DNA from: JAWKSY01 sp041402125
GTDB lineage: Bacteria; Planctomycetota; GCA-002687715; DRQF01
Length of the DNA: 64,000 nucleotides
Direction: 5' to 3'
Assembly (NCBI GenBank): GCA_041402125.1
Contig: JAWKSY010000022.1
Location: 8,122-72,121 of the forward strand
Positions 26,096 through 35,036 of this stretch are shown here, piece after piece. Position 1 is the first letter of the stretch. Each line of letters opens with the position of its first letter. A model generated the notes under the pieces. The model did not search any database. It saw only the letters and a list, made by a program, of their open reading frames with translations, and was not told the origin of the DNA. Both the position numbers and the translations under genes were made by a program.

Positions 26096-26126
26096 TGAAT
26101 AAATCGGGTCAGACCCAATTTATTCA
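26096..26126. repeat. single REP-like palindrome (GGGTCAGACCC core)
   Basis: One 31-base unit with TGAATAAA/TTTATTCA arms, the same family as the units at 17.3 and 29.5 kb. The core here is CGGGTCAGACCCA, one base off perfect symmetry. It lies between convergent ends of the SDR and phosphoesterase genes, and a half-copy-like AAAATGGGA follows. Confidence 0.75.
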
Positions 26127-26138
26127 AAATGGGACGCC

Positions 26139-26951
26139 CTACTCGGGCGTGAAGGTGCCGCGGCTGTCGAGGAAGGTGCGCTCGGGCCAGCGCCAGGCGA
26201 CGAGCGGGCGGCCGTAGGCGACGCCCCAGTCGACGCAGATGGCGTTCCGGCCGGGGCCGAGGGTGCGGGGGCCGGTCTTCATCGAGTAGTGACCGAAGGC
26301 GAGGTCGGGCGCGCCGGCCGGATGGTCCTTCCACCAGTGGACGCGCCGCCGCGTGCGGCGGAAGCCCTCCGAGTCCCGGTAGGGGGCCGATTCCTCCTCG
26401 GGGCCCCGCAGGACGTGATCGGCGGCGGGGGAGAGCTCGGCGTCGGGCGCGATGGCGGCCCAGTCCTCGAGCGTCGCGAGGCGCGGCGGGAGCGCCGCGA
26501 GGTGATCGTCGTCCCAGGCGGCGTGCACGACGCGGAGGCGATCGCCGGCCAGCTTCAGCGCGAAGGGCAGACGTGAGAGGAAGGCGAAGCAGCGCTCCCA
26601 GCGGTCGCGATCGGCGCGGATCTGCGCCATCGAGTTCTTCGCCTGCTTGCGGCGGTGGGGCCGCGTCGCGAGCTCGAGGACGAGGTGGACCAGGTTCACC
26701 TCGTGGTTGCCGAGAACGGCGAGACCGACGCCGTCCTCGATCAGCGCCTCCGTGAGCTCGAGGCAACCCAGAGGGTCGGGACCCCGGTCGACGAGGTCGC
26801 CGACCGAGACGAGGACCCGACCCTCCGGATGGGACCAGCGCCCCTCGACGTGCCGGTAGCCGAGCGCGTCGAGGAGGGACCGGTAGGGGGCGATCATCCC
26901 GTGGACGTCGCCGACGATGTCGAAGCGCTCGGCGTCGAGCGCCCCGGTCAC
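26139..26951 (-). CDS. calcineurin-like metallophosphoesterase (ApaH/PrpE-like)
   Basis: Serine/threonine-phosphatase-type metallophosphoesterase of 270 residues. The di-metal motifs are in order: IVGDVHG, VGDLVDRGPDP, LGNHEVN, then VVHAAWDD and GHYSMKTGP. The layout is that of ApaH (diadenosine tetraphosphatase) and PrpE. The GTG start overlaps the stop of the M28 peptidase (GTGA), so the two are coupled. Because of the frameshift inside the M28 gene, a naive reading fuses both into one protein; that fusion is not real. Confidence 0.87.
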   Translation of the reverse strand: MTGALDAERFDIVGDVHGMIAPYRSLLDALGYRHVEGRWSHPEGRVLVSVGDLVDRGPDPLGCLELTEALIEDGVGLAVLGNHEVNLVHLVLELATRPHRRKQAKNSMAQIRADRDRWERCFAFLSRLPFALKLAGDRLRVVHAAWDDDHLAALPPRLATLEDWAAIAPDAELSPAADHVLRGPEEESAPYRDSEGFRRTRRRVHWWKDHPAGAPDLAFGHYSMKTGPRTLGPGRNAICVDWGVAYGRPLVAWRWPERTFLDSRGTFTPE

Positions 26952-29363
26952 TCGCGCGAGCCCGGGACGAGGTCGAAGGTCTTGCGCTCCGAGCCGCGGA
27001 GGACCGTGATCGTCGTCTTCACGCCGACCTTCAGCTTCTCGAGGGCCGCGGTGTACTCGTAGATGTCGGCGATCGCGTCGCCGCCGATGCCGACGATGAT
27101 GTCGCCGCCGCGCACGCCCGCCGTCCAGGCCGGCCCACCCTTGGCGACACCGTCCAGCGGCACACCGGGCACGTCGGCGCCGGCGTAGTCGGGGATCGTG
27201 CCGAGGTAGGGGCGGGCGCCTCCGGTCGTCTTCGGCTTCGACTCCTCGTGCATGATGAAGTCGGGCTCGTCGGCGTTCACGGCGAGCGAGCGCAGCATCA
27301 GGCCCATGAACTGGGTGATCTTCTCCATCTCGGCGAAGTCGAGCTTCTCGACGGTGTCGGTCGGACGGTGGTAGTCCTCGTGGGCGCCGGTGAAGGCGTT
27401 GAGGATCGGGACGCCGTTGAGGAAGAAGGGCGTGGTGTCGGTCGGCAGGTTGCAGTCCTGCACGATCGCCAGCGCGAAGGCCGACCGGTGCGTTGCGGCG
27501 CTCGATCTCACGCTCCCAGATCGAGCTCGATCCGACGCCCGAGATGATTACCTTCTGGTTGAAGCGTCCGATCATGTCCATGTTGAGGTAGGCGGCGACC
27601 TGTCCGGAGAGGTTCTCCGTGCCGGCCTTCTCCATCATCTGGCGGGCGAAGTGCTTCGAGCCGAAGAGGCCGAGCTCCTCGCCGGACCAGAGCGCGAAGA
27701 TCACGTCGCGCTTCAGCTTCAGGCGACCCGACTTCATCTGGTGGGCGAAGTATTCGGCGATCTCGAGGACGCCCGCGACGCCGGAGGCGTTGTCGTCGGC
27801 GCCGAGGTGGGGGAGGAGCTTGTCCTCGCCGCGGGCGTTGCTGTAGCGACCGCCCTCGTGTCCGAGGTGGTCGATGTGGGCGCCGATGATCACCGGCGGC
27901 TTGCCGCGACCCTCCTCGCCGGCCGGGAGCACGCCGATGACGTTGCGGCCGGTGATGGCGAGGTTCTCGCCGTCCATCGTGAGGCGGTTGGCGCGGAAGT
28001 TCTGGAAGTAGCCGCCGTCGTCACCGCCCGGGGGGATGTGCAGGGCCTTCAGGACGTCGGCCGCGTAGGCCGTCGCGAGGCGCTCGCCCTCGGTGCCCGT
28101 GAGTCGACCGTCGAGCTCCTTCGAGGCGAGGAAGACGACGTGCTTCGCGAGGTCGCCGGCCGCGACCTCGGGACCGGTCTTCTCCGAGACCTTCGGCATC
28201 GACGGCTCGTCGGCATGGGCCGCGGCCGGCGCGTCGGAGCGCTTCGGCGCCGCCCGGACGGCGGCCAGCGCGGCGGCGTGATCCCAGCGCGCGACGTAGA
28301 TCTGCGACTGCTTGTCGGCGCCGCGGTTCGAGGTCCAGGCGATCGTCTTGCCGTCGGGCGTGAAGGTCGGGAGGCCGTCGAAGCCCTCGACGTTGGTCAC
28401 GCGGACCGGCTCCTTCTCACCGGCCGCGTCGACGAGGTAGAGCTCGAAGTTGGCGAAGCCGTGGCGGTTCGTCGTGAAGATCAGGTACTCGCCGCTGGGG
28501 TGGAAGTAGGGCGCCCAGCTCATGGCCTTGATGTGCGTCAGGCGGCGCTGGTCGCTGCCGTCGACGTTCATCGTGTAGATCTCGGCCGTCAGGCCGTCCT
28601 CCGAGAAGCGGCGCCAGCAGACCTTCTTGCCGTCGGCGGAGAAGAAGGGGCCGCCGTCGTAGCCGCGGCTGAAGGTGAGGCGGCGGACGTCGCTGCCGTC
28701 CGCGCGCATCATGTAGATCTCCATGAAGAGCGCCTTGTCGAGCTCGAAGCGCTTGCGGTCCTCCTCGCTCATCGGCTCCAGGTAGGCGGAGCGGTTCGAG
28801 GCGAAGCAGATCCACTTCCCGTCGGGCGAGTAGCTGCCCTCGGCGTCGTAGCCGCGTGCATAGGTGAGGCGGCGATCCTTCCCCGTCTCACGATCGTGGG
28901 CGAAGAGGTCGAAGTTCTCGTCGTAGTCCCACTCGTAGCGGCGGGCCTTGCCGCTCGCGCGCAGCTCGAGCTCCTCCTTCTGGTGCTCGACGGAGCGCTC
29001 GTCCAGGTGGGTCGAGGCGTAGAGGACGTGGCGGTCGTCCGGGTGGACCCACGCGCAAGTCGTCTTGCCCTGGCCGGGCGAGATGCGCTCGAGGTCGCCC
29101 GTCTCCAGGTCCATCAGGAAGATCTGGTAGAAGGGATTCGCCGGGTCACGCTCGCTCTGGAAGACGATCTTCGTGCCGTCGTGGTTGTAGTAGCCCTCAC
29201 CGGCGCGGCGGCCGTCGAAGGTGAGCTGACGCACTCCCTCGGTGAAGCGCATCCCCGGTTCCATCTCGTCCTGAGCGCGCGCCCCGACGAGGGGCAGGCC
29301 GAGGACGAGCAGGGCGAGGGCGAGCGTGCGGCGCGCGCCGGGCGTCGAGAAGAAGGGCAGCAT
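26948..29363 (-). CDS. secreted M28 aminopeptidase with TolB-like propeller and PDZ domain; frameshifted at ~27478
   Basis: Signal peptide (LALALLVLGLPLVGARA), a WD40-like/TolB beta-propeller at about 40-365 (repeats like SYSPDGKWICFASN), then an M28 zinc peptidase from about 400 and a PDZ-like domain at the end (GGPAWTAGVRGGDIIVGIGG). Zinc ligands: H496, D523, E562/E563, D596. The fifth, His in TGAHEDYHRPTD, lies after a break. Reading is smooth to NAPVGL at 27479, then must change frame to continue LAIVQDCNLPTDTTPF. Removing one A of the AA at 27477-27478 (plus strand) restores everything. It is a sequencing error or a young null mutation. Confidence 0.85.
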
Positions 29364-29487
29364 GCGTGGGTCTCCCGGGTTCCTTGATCCCCGGGGACGG
29401 GCAGCTCCCGGGCCCCCTATTCTCGGGGGAGCCGGGCTCCGTCTCAAGTCGAGCCGCCGGGCCCCGTTCCGGCCCTTTCCGCCTGGA

Positions 29488-29564
29488 TGAATAAGAGGGG
29501 TCAGACCCCATTTATTCAGAAAGGGGGTGAAAGTGAATAAAGGGGGTCTGACCCCTTTTATTCA
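29488..29564. repeat. REPIN-like inverted pair of GGGGTCAGACCCC palindromes
   Basis: Units at 29488-29518 and 29534-29564 stand in opposite orientation, separated by 15 bases, with TGAATAA arms and GGGGTCAGACCCC or GGGGTCTGACCCC cores. The second unit contains the TGA stop codon of the upstream minus-strand gene. The spacing is the same as in the pair near 17.3 kb (15 bases), which supports a composite mobile unit. Confidence 0.8.
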
Positions 29565-31346
29565 CTTTTCGGCGTCGGTGGTGCGGTCGAGGACTTCGCG
29601 GGCCTTGCGGAGGGCCGTCGTCTCGCGCTCGCCCCAGGGAATCGACAGCACGGACCCGCCGGGCTCCGCCACGAAGGGGTAAGGGCCGGCGTGGAGAGGC
29701 TGCCGGACGGGCCCGGTGAAGCGGAGGCGGTGGAGGAAAATCGAGGCGGACCAGCGCCCCGTCGAGGAGAGGATGATCTCGGACTCGCCTCCGGCCGGGA
29801 AGTCGATCTCGCGCCTCGAGCTCCGCCGATCCGACACGAGGACGATCCGGAGCGAATCGCCGGACTCGAGCGGTGGGGGGGCGCCGAGGGACCGGACACG
29901 GAGCGTGGGACCGGCGGACAGCGCGATCTCCGTATCGCCGGGCTGGACGTCGACCCATCGGTCCAGGCATCCGATCGCGGAGACGCGCATCCGGATCGTC
30001 TCGCGAGCGCTGGCGAATCGCACGTTCCCATCCGTCGTCGCGGCTTCGATCGGAGAGGTCGTCGTGGGACTCGGCTCCTCGATCGCGAACTCCTCAAGCC
30101 TGCGCCCCTCGCCGTCCGTGGCGGTCAGGGAGTAGACGCGAAGCGCCGTCGGAACCAGCCGGCCGAGATCGAGGGCGGACCCGGCCGAGATCGGGAAGGC
30201 GGACGTCGAACCCGCGACGAGGCGGTCTCGGGTGACCAGAAAGAAACGCCAGGTGCCGACATCGACGGGATGATCTTCGATGCGTCCGTCGGCAGGGAGA
30301 GGACGGAGCTTCCGATCCGGAGGGCGCCCGTCGGGCTCCTCCACGGAATCCGGAGACTCGAGTCCGAATCGCAGCTCGCCAGGCGGGAGGCCATCCGGCA
30401 AGACGACGGTGACGGTGATGCGGCCGCGGCGCGCGGCCACGATCTCGAGGTCGGAATCGCCGATCCGGAAGCTCGTCCACGTCGCGGCGTGGGCGTTGTC
30501 GTCGACCGCGATCTCGAGCGCGGTCGGGGCGCGGTCGCGCTCCTCCCGCGTGAGCCGCGGGTCGACCACGTGTCCCCGGATCACGAAGTTCCCGTTCTCG
30601 GGGACGAGGCGGCCCTGGAGCCACTCGCCGAGGATGGGGGGCGAACCGCCCGGCGTCGTCGGGTCCGGTCGGCGGAGCATCAGGCTCACCCCGCCCACCG
30701 GTTCGCCGCGCTCGTCGACGACGCGGCCCGAGGCGATGACGGGGCGGTAGGGCACGGTGGCGACGCCGAGGTCCCAGACGTCCGGACGCGGCTCGAGGCG
30801 CGTCGCGATGTCGCCGACGAAGGCGCAGCGCTCGACGAGGTCGGTCGGGCCCCGCGCCTCGACGAAGACCTCGCGGAGCGAGCTCACCTCGGCGTCGTCC
30901 GGCAGCAGGAACTCGGCGACGCCGTCGGCGTCCGTCGTCACGCCGAGGCGCAGCGCCGAGCCGAGGATCTCGAAAACGTAGGGCGAGCCCCCGCGATCGA
31001 AGCGGAGGTGGCCCCAGACCGAATGCTCGGCGAGCGGCAGGTCGCCCTCGTCCACGAGGCGCAGGCGGAGCCGCGAGCGGCGTCGCTCCGGTCGTGATCG
31101 GGACTCCGGAGAGGACTCCGCCGTCTCCTCCGTCGTCGGGGCGTCCGACCTCGCCTCGTCGGTGGTCCGGCGGCCCTCGAGGTCCTCGAGCCGGGAACGG
31201 CGCGCGCCCGCATCCCGCCCCGCGCTCCCCTTCGCGCTCGCGTCGTCGAACCTGACGTCGGCGCCCCCGCCGCCGAAGAGGGCGACGAGGAACCAGACGA
31301 GCGCGCCGAGAGCGAGCAGGGTGGTGGCGGCGACGAGCGGCTTCAT
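29562..31346 (-). CDS. anchored or exported beta-rich protein with carboxypeptidase-regulatory-like repeats
   Basis: 594 residues. One N-terminal membrane helix (LVAATTLLALGALVWFLVALF) is followed by a charged disordered stretch (Arg/Glu/Ser, about 30-95). The rest is beta-rich, with Ig/transthyretin-like units: VTTDADGVAEFLLPDD, SGRVVDERGEPVGGVSLML and similar give the carboxypeptidase-D regulatory-like pattern. No catalytic motif is seen. It is likely a periplasmic or surface structural protein. It forms a two-gene unit with the next protein upstream, 9 bases apart. The stop codon is supplied by a palindromic repeat. Confidence 0.7.
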   Translation of the reverse strand: MKPLVAATTLLALGALVWFLVALFGGGGADVRFDDASAKGSAGRDAGARRSRLEDLEGRRTTDEARSDAPTTEETAESSPESRSRPERRRSRLRLRLVDEGDLPLAEHSVWGHLRFDRGGSPYVFEILGSALRLGVTTDADGVAEFLLPDDAEVSSLREVFVEARGPTDLVERCAFVGDIATRLEPRPDVWDLGVATVPYRPVIASGRVVDERGEPVGGVSLMLRRPDPTTPGGSPPILGEWLQGRLVPENGNFVIRGHVVDPRLTREERDRAPTALEIAVDDNAHAATWTSFRIGDSDLEIVAARRGRITVTVVLPDGLPPGELRFGLESPDSVEEPDGRPPDRKLRPLPADGRIEDHPVDVGTWRFFLVTRDRLVAGSTSAFPISAGSALDLGRLVPTALRVYSLTATDGEGRRLEEFAIEEPSPTTTSPIEAATTDGNVRFASARETIRMRVSAIGCLDRWVDVQPGDTEIALSAGPTLRVRSLGAPPPLESGDSLRIVLVSDRRSSRREIDFPAGGESEIILSSTGRWSASIFLHRLRFTGPVRQPLHAGPYPFVAEPGGSVLSIPWGERETTALRKAREVLDRTTDAEK

Positions 31347-31355
31347 GCGCCCATC

Positions 31356-32333
31356 CTACCGATCCGCGCCTCCGATCGCGGTTTCGAAGAGGTCGCACTC
31401 GAGGATCGGGTCCTCGACCAGCTCTTCGGGCTCGGGTTCTTCCTCTTCCGGTTCCTCTTCCGGTTCCTCGTCCCCGTAGAGGTCCTCCTCGATGGGGCCG
31501 CAGTGCAGCATTCCGACCTCGGGGGGGCCGATCGCGTCCGCGATTTCCTGTTCGTGGAACCGCTGGCGAGCGGCGGCCAGGACCTCGTCCTCCGCCGGGC
31601 CCCAGTCGAGCCCGAGGACGTCCTCCGTGCCGCCGTTCCCGCGGTAGGGAATGCGGTGCAGGACCTCGCGGAATCGTTGCCGCGACTCGAGGACGAGCTC
31701 GATGGTGAAGGACCCCGCGAAACGATGGAAGGCGAGGAGGTCCTCGGACCAGGTCAGATCGTCGGAGCGCCAGCACTCGTCTCCGTTCGCATCGAGGGCG
31801 CGCAGGTGGAGCCGTTCCGACGAATGCAGGCGCGGGCCGAGGCCGACGGACCAGACGGTCAGCGTGGGGGCCCGGACCAACCGCACGTGCACGAGGCGTT
31901 TGTCCGAGCGGACGGGCTGATCGAGGAATCCCTCGGCGCAGATGCGACCGACGACCGGTCCGGTCGGGACGTAGTAGCGCGTATATTCGAGGAAGCGGAC
32001 GCGCCGCAGCGGCACGTCGTTCGTGCGGGTGTCCAGCACGAGGTCGCAATCGGTCACGGGCCGACCGTGAGGGTCCGTCGCGAGGACCTCGAAGATGCGC
32101 ATGGGCGGGGACGCCGTACGATCGGAACCGATGACCGGGGCGCGACGGCGCGGCGCGAGGGGAACGAGGCGGCGCGTCTCGCGCACCCTCGTCCGCTCCG
32201 GTCCGGCGCCGACCTCCCCGGAGGAGAGATCCTCGCTCCACGGCGACAGCCGATCGACGTCCTCGCCCGGACGCCCGAGCGCGATCGCGATCCCGCCGAG
32301 CGTGAAGGTCACCAGGGCGACGAGCATCCGCAT
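31356..32333 (-). CDS. exported protein of unknown function with acidic Glu/Pro repeat tail
   Basis: 325 residues beginning with a hydrophobic signal/anchor (MRMLVALVTFTLGGIAIAL). The body is beta-rich (IFEVLATDPHGRPVTDCDLVL has the carboxypeptidase-regulatory flavour), akin to the downstream partner gene. Near the C-terminus is a run of Glu/Pro (EEPEEEPEEEEPEPEE) encoded by direct DNA repeats of TTCCGGTTCCTCT type at about 31438-31470, then ILECDLFETAIGG. The repeats could vary in number between strains. No family is recognised with certainty; the two genes probably act together in the envelope. Confidence 0.65.
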   Translation of the reverse strand: MRMLVALVTFTLGGIAIALGRPGEDVDRLSPWSEDLSSGEVGAGPERTRVRETRRLVPLAPRRRAPVIGSDRTASPPMRIFEVLATDPHGRPVTDCDLVLDTRTNDVPLRRVRFLEYTRYYVPTGPVVGRICAEGFLDQPVRSDKRLVHVRLVRAPTLTVWSVGLGPRLHSSERLHLRALDANGDECWRSDDLTWSEDLLAFHRFAGSFTIELVLESRQRFREVLHRIPYRGNGGTEDVLGLDWGPAEDEVLAAARQRFHEQEIADAIGPPEVGMLHCGPIEEDLYGDEEPEEEPEEEEPEPEELVEDPILECDLFETAIGGADR

Positions 32334-32509
32334 GGGCGTGTCCTCCGTCTTCCCGTTCCGGGCTCCGAGGGCGCGGGAGAAAGGAGGGAGCACCGCTCCT
32401 TCCCGTTCCGTCCTCTGGGCGGGGCGCCGCCCACGTTTTTCGCGAACCTCGGGCGCGGGGCGCCGAATGAGAGGCGTCCCGATGGCCCCGGAACGACGGA
32501 GGGAGGCAG

Positions 32510-32929
32510 ATGTTCGGATTCGGCCGGAAAGAACGCGACCTGGCGGAGCACGCCTACCGGGAGACGGCCGAGCACGTCGGCCCCGCGGAGGTCGACGAGG
32601 CGGGAGCCGGAGCGGCGGAGAAGGTCGAGCGGCTCGGGCGCGCCCCGGGCCCGCTCGCGGCGGTGTGGGAGGACATCAAGACGATGATCCGCATGCTGCG
32701 CGACTACGCCGCCGGCCGGCACCGCGACCTGCCCTGGTCCACCGTGGCCTCGGTGGCGGCGGCGCTGCTCTACTTCGTCTCGCCGATCGACGTCATCCCC
32801 GATCTCATCCCCGGGCTCGGCTTCGCCGACGACGCGGCGGTGATCGGCATGTGCCTCAAGGCGGTTCGCACGGATCTCGAGGCCTATCGCCGCGCCACCG
32901 CGGGACCGAAGGTCATCACCGTCGGCTGA
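32510..32929 (+). CDS. YkvA family (DUF1232) membrane protein
   Basis: 139 residues. The diagnostic DUF1232 core is near the C-terminus: AAALLYFVSPIDVIPDLIPG followed by LGFADDAAVIG. It forms a hairpin of two hydrophobic segments with a polar N-terminal region rich in Ala/Glu. Members are small membrane proteins of unknown function, found beside many housekeeping genes. ATG follows GGGAGG. A perfect inverted repeat closes the gene. Confidence 0.9.
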   Translation: MFGFGRKERDLAEHAYRETAEHVGPAEVDEAGAGAAEKVERLGRAPGPLAAVWEDIKTMIRMLRDYAAGRHRDLPWSTVASVAAALLYFVSPIDVIPDLIPGLGFADDAAVIGMCLKAVRTDLEAYRRATAGPKVITVG

Positions 32930-32953
32930 CGAACCGTTCGCGGTCCGTAACGA

Positions 32954-32986
32954 AGGAGGGGCTCCGTCGCCGACGGAGCCCCTCCT
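32954..32986. terminator. perfect 16-bp inverted repeat between convergent genes
   Basis: AGGAGGGGCTCCGTCG is followed one base later by its reverse complement, between the YkvA and propeller-lipoprotein genes that converge here. It acts as hairpin in both transcripts; there is no T-run, but position and symmetry suggest a bidirectional terminator. Confidence 0.75.
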
Positions 32987-33013
32987 GCGTCACGGCCGGT
33001 CGATCCTCTCCGA

Positions 33014-34057
33014 TCAGAGGCCGGAGATCGCGATGACCGAGCCCTCGGTGGAATCGAACTTCGCGCCGAGCTGCGCGACGTAGAGTCGCTCATCCGGGCC
33101 GAAGCAGCAGGCGACCGGGCCGCGGAGCTTCGTGGCGAGGACCTTCACGTCGGCGGCCTCGCCGTCACCCAGGGTGACGCGCGCGAGGCGCCCCGACTTC
33201 ACCTCGGTGAGCGCCCAGTTGTTGTCGACGACGGCGAGCGCCTTCGAGCCGGGGAAGAAGGCCATGCCCATCGGATCGGTGAGCCCCGGCAGGGTCCAGG
33301 TCTTGACCGGCTTGCGGCTGGCGATGTTCCAGCGCGCGATGAGTCCGTCGTCCTTGCCGCCCGCGCCGGAGTAGAGCACGAGCAGGTGCTGATCGTCCTC
33401 GGCGAGGATCTGCATCGGCGAGTTGATCGCGATGCCCTCGTCGTCGGAGCTGGCCCAGGGCTCGAGCGTGCGACGGTCGACGTCGCAGCGGAGGATCCAG
33501 GTCTTCGCGTCGGTGCCCTGGCCGCAGGCCCAGACGACGCCGCCCTTGCCCAGCGCGAAGCCGGTCGGGTTGCCCTCGCCGAGGTCGCCCTCGGCGCCGG
33601 TCGTCGAGGCGACCCCGTTCGTGTACTTCCCCTGGTCAGCGGCGCCGGAGCCGTCGAAGACGCCGAGGCGGTCCTCGCCGTCCTTCTTGCCCGAATCCGA
33701 CACGACCAGCTGGCCGTTCGGCATCCAGATCGCGTTCAGCGGGCCGAGCTTGAACCGCTCGTCGCCGGTCTTGGCGTCGATCTTCCAGTACTCGGTGTCG
33801 AAGCCGGTCAGCCAGTCCTTCGGCTTGCCGTTCTCCACGACGAGCACGCGGCCGTGGCCCGAATCGCAGACCGTGAGCCGACCCTTCGCGTCGAAGGTGA
33901 CGCCGCTCGGGTTCATGAGACCGTCGACGACGATCTCCGCCTGCGGGCCCTCGGCGGCGAAGCCGAGATCGACGGCGGGGGACTTCTCGTCCGCCTCCGG
34001 GCCGGAACAGGCGAGGGCGATCAGGGCGAGGGGCAACAGGAGGGCGGGGGACTTCAT
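33014..34057 (-). CDS. NHL/SMP-30-like beta-propeller lipoprotein
   Basis: 347 residues. A lipoprotein signal with lipobox LIALAC-SG places it in the membrane facing outward. The mature part is a beta-propeller with NHL/gluconolactonase-like blades: PSGVTFDAKGRLTVCDSGHG, GPLNAIWMPNGQLVVSDSG, NPTGFALGKGGVVWACG, DPMGMAFFPGSKALAVVDN and RGPVACCFGPDERLYVAQLG. It may bind ligands or hydrolyse lactones; no decisive catalytic residues are visible. It lies upstream of no obvious operon partner; the next gene, map, is on the same strand 94 bases away. Confidence 0.8.
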   Translation of the reverse strand: MKSPALLLPLALIALACSGPEADEKSPAVDLGFAAEGPQAEIVVDGLMNPSGVTFDAKGRLTVCDSGHGRVLVVENGKPKDWLTGFDTEYWKIDAKTGDERFKLGPLNAIWMPNGQLVVSDSGKKDGEDRLGVFDGSGAADQGKYTNGVASTTGAEGDLGEGNPTGFALGKGGVVWACGQGTDAKTWILRCDVDRRTLEPWASSDDEGIAINSPMQILAEDDQHLLVLYSGAGGKDDGLIARWNIASRKPVKTWTLPGLTDPMGMAFFPGSKALAVVDNNWALTEVKSGRLARVTLGDGEAADVKVLATKLRGPVACCFGPDERLYVAQLGAKFDSTEGSVIAISGL

Positions 34058-34151
34058 CGACGTTCTCTCCAGCGGGGCCGTCGCGACGGCGCGGTCAGGG
34101 ACGGGGATTGTGTCACCCCCGCGCGACGCGCGCCACTCGGTCCCCGCGGGA

Positions 34152-34952
34152 TCAGTCGAGGGTGTAGGGCGGCCGGTGCAGGCCCCGCGGCGACAGCGTG
34201 AAGATCTCGCAGCCGTCGTCGGTGACGCCGATCGAGTGCTCGAACTGGGCCGAGAGCTTCCCGTCGATCGTGATCGCCGTCCAGTTGTCGGCGAGGACCC
34301 GCGTCTTGTGCCGGCCGAGATTGATCATCGGCTCGATCGTGAAGAACATCCCCTTCGCCAGGACCTGGCCGTGCCCCGCGCGGCCGTAGTGCTCGATCTG
34401 CGGCGCGGCGTGGAAGGTCCGGCCGAGGCCGTGGCCGCAGAACTCGGTGACGACGGAGTAGCCGCGACCCTCGGCGATGGTCTGGATGGCGTGGCCGATG
34501 TCGCCCGTCGTCGCGCCGGGGCGCACGACCTCGATGCCGGCCATCATGCACTCGTAGGTCGTGTCGACGAGCGCGCGCGCCTCCTCGCTCACCTCTCCGA
34601 CGTAGTACATGCGGCTCGTGTCGCCGTACCAGCCGTCGACGATCGGGGTGACGTCGATGTTGATGATGTCGCCGTCGCGGAGGATGTCCTTCTTCGACGG
34701 GATGCCGTGGCAGACGACGTGGTTGATCGAGGTGCAGATCGACTTGGGGAAGCCGTGGTAGCCGAGCGGCGCCGGCACCGCGTCGCGCTCGACGATCCAC
34801 TCGTGGCAGAGCCGGTCGAGGTACTCGGTGTGGGTGCCGGGCTTGACGAAGGGCGTGATCCAGTCGAGCAGTTCGGCCGCCATGCGCCCGGCGGCGCGCA
34901 TGCCCTCGAACTCGGCCTCGTTGTGGATGACGATGCGTTCCTTCGCTCTCAC
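34152..34952 (-). CDS. map: type I methionine aminopeptidase
   Basis: Cytoplasmic enzyme that removes N-terminal Met from new proteins. All five metal ligands are visible: Asp in NIDVTPIVDGWYGDTSRMYY (the first and second D of DVTP...GDTS), His in CGHGLGRTFH, Glu in FFTIEPMINLG and Glu in QFEHSIGVT. The substrate His is in INHVVCHGIP. 266 residues with a GTG start downstream of GAGGAG. The N-terminus has only a short extension (RAKERIVIHNEAEFEGMR). It is divergent from cysS. Longer readings into the cysS region are spurious. Confidence 0.94.
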   Translation of the reverse strand: MRAKERIVIHNEAEFEGMRAAGRMAAELLDWITPFVKPGTHTEYLDRLCHEWIVERDAVPAPLGYHGFPKSICTSINHVVCHGIPSKKDILRDGDIINIDVTPIVDGWYGDTSRMYYVGEVSEEARALVDTTYECMMAGIEVVRPGATTGDIGHAIQTIAEGRGYSVVTEFCGHGLGRTFHAAPQIEHYGRAGHGQVLAKGMFFTIEPMINLGRHKTRVLADNWTAITIDGKLSAQFEHSIGVTDDGCEIFTLSPRGLHRPPYTLD

Positions 34953-35036
34953 GCTCGCGGGCTCCTCGTCGGGTGCGTCGGACCGGGATATACTCGCCGG
35001 CGTCCCCGGGGGAACAAGTCGCCGACGGAGGGAATG

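Noticed and set aside
26139..29363. Genuine fusion of M28 peptidase and metallophosphoesterase
   Set aside because: The peptidase C-terminus and PDZ domain continue in another frame and end in a GTGA overlap with the phosphoesterase.
31438..31470. TTCCTCTTCCGG direct repeats as a microsatellite regulatory site
   Set aside because: They lie within a coding region and simply encode the Glu/Pro tail.
33423..35036. N-terminal extension of cysS across the lipoprotein and map genes
   Set aside because: The conserved synthetase starts at the ATG with GGAGG at 35037; the extension is antisense to two real genes.
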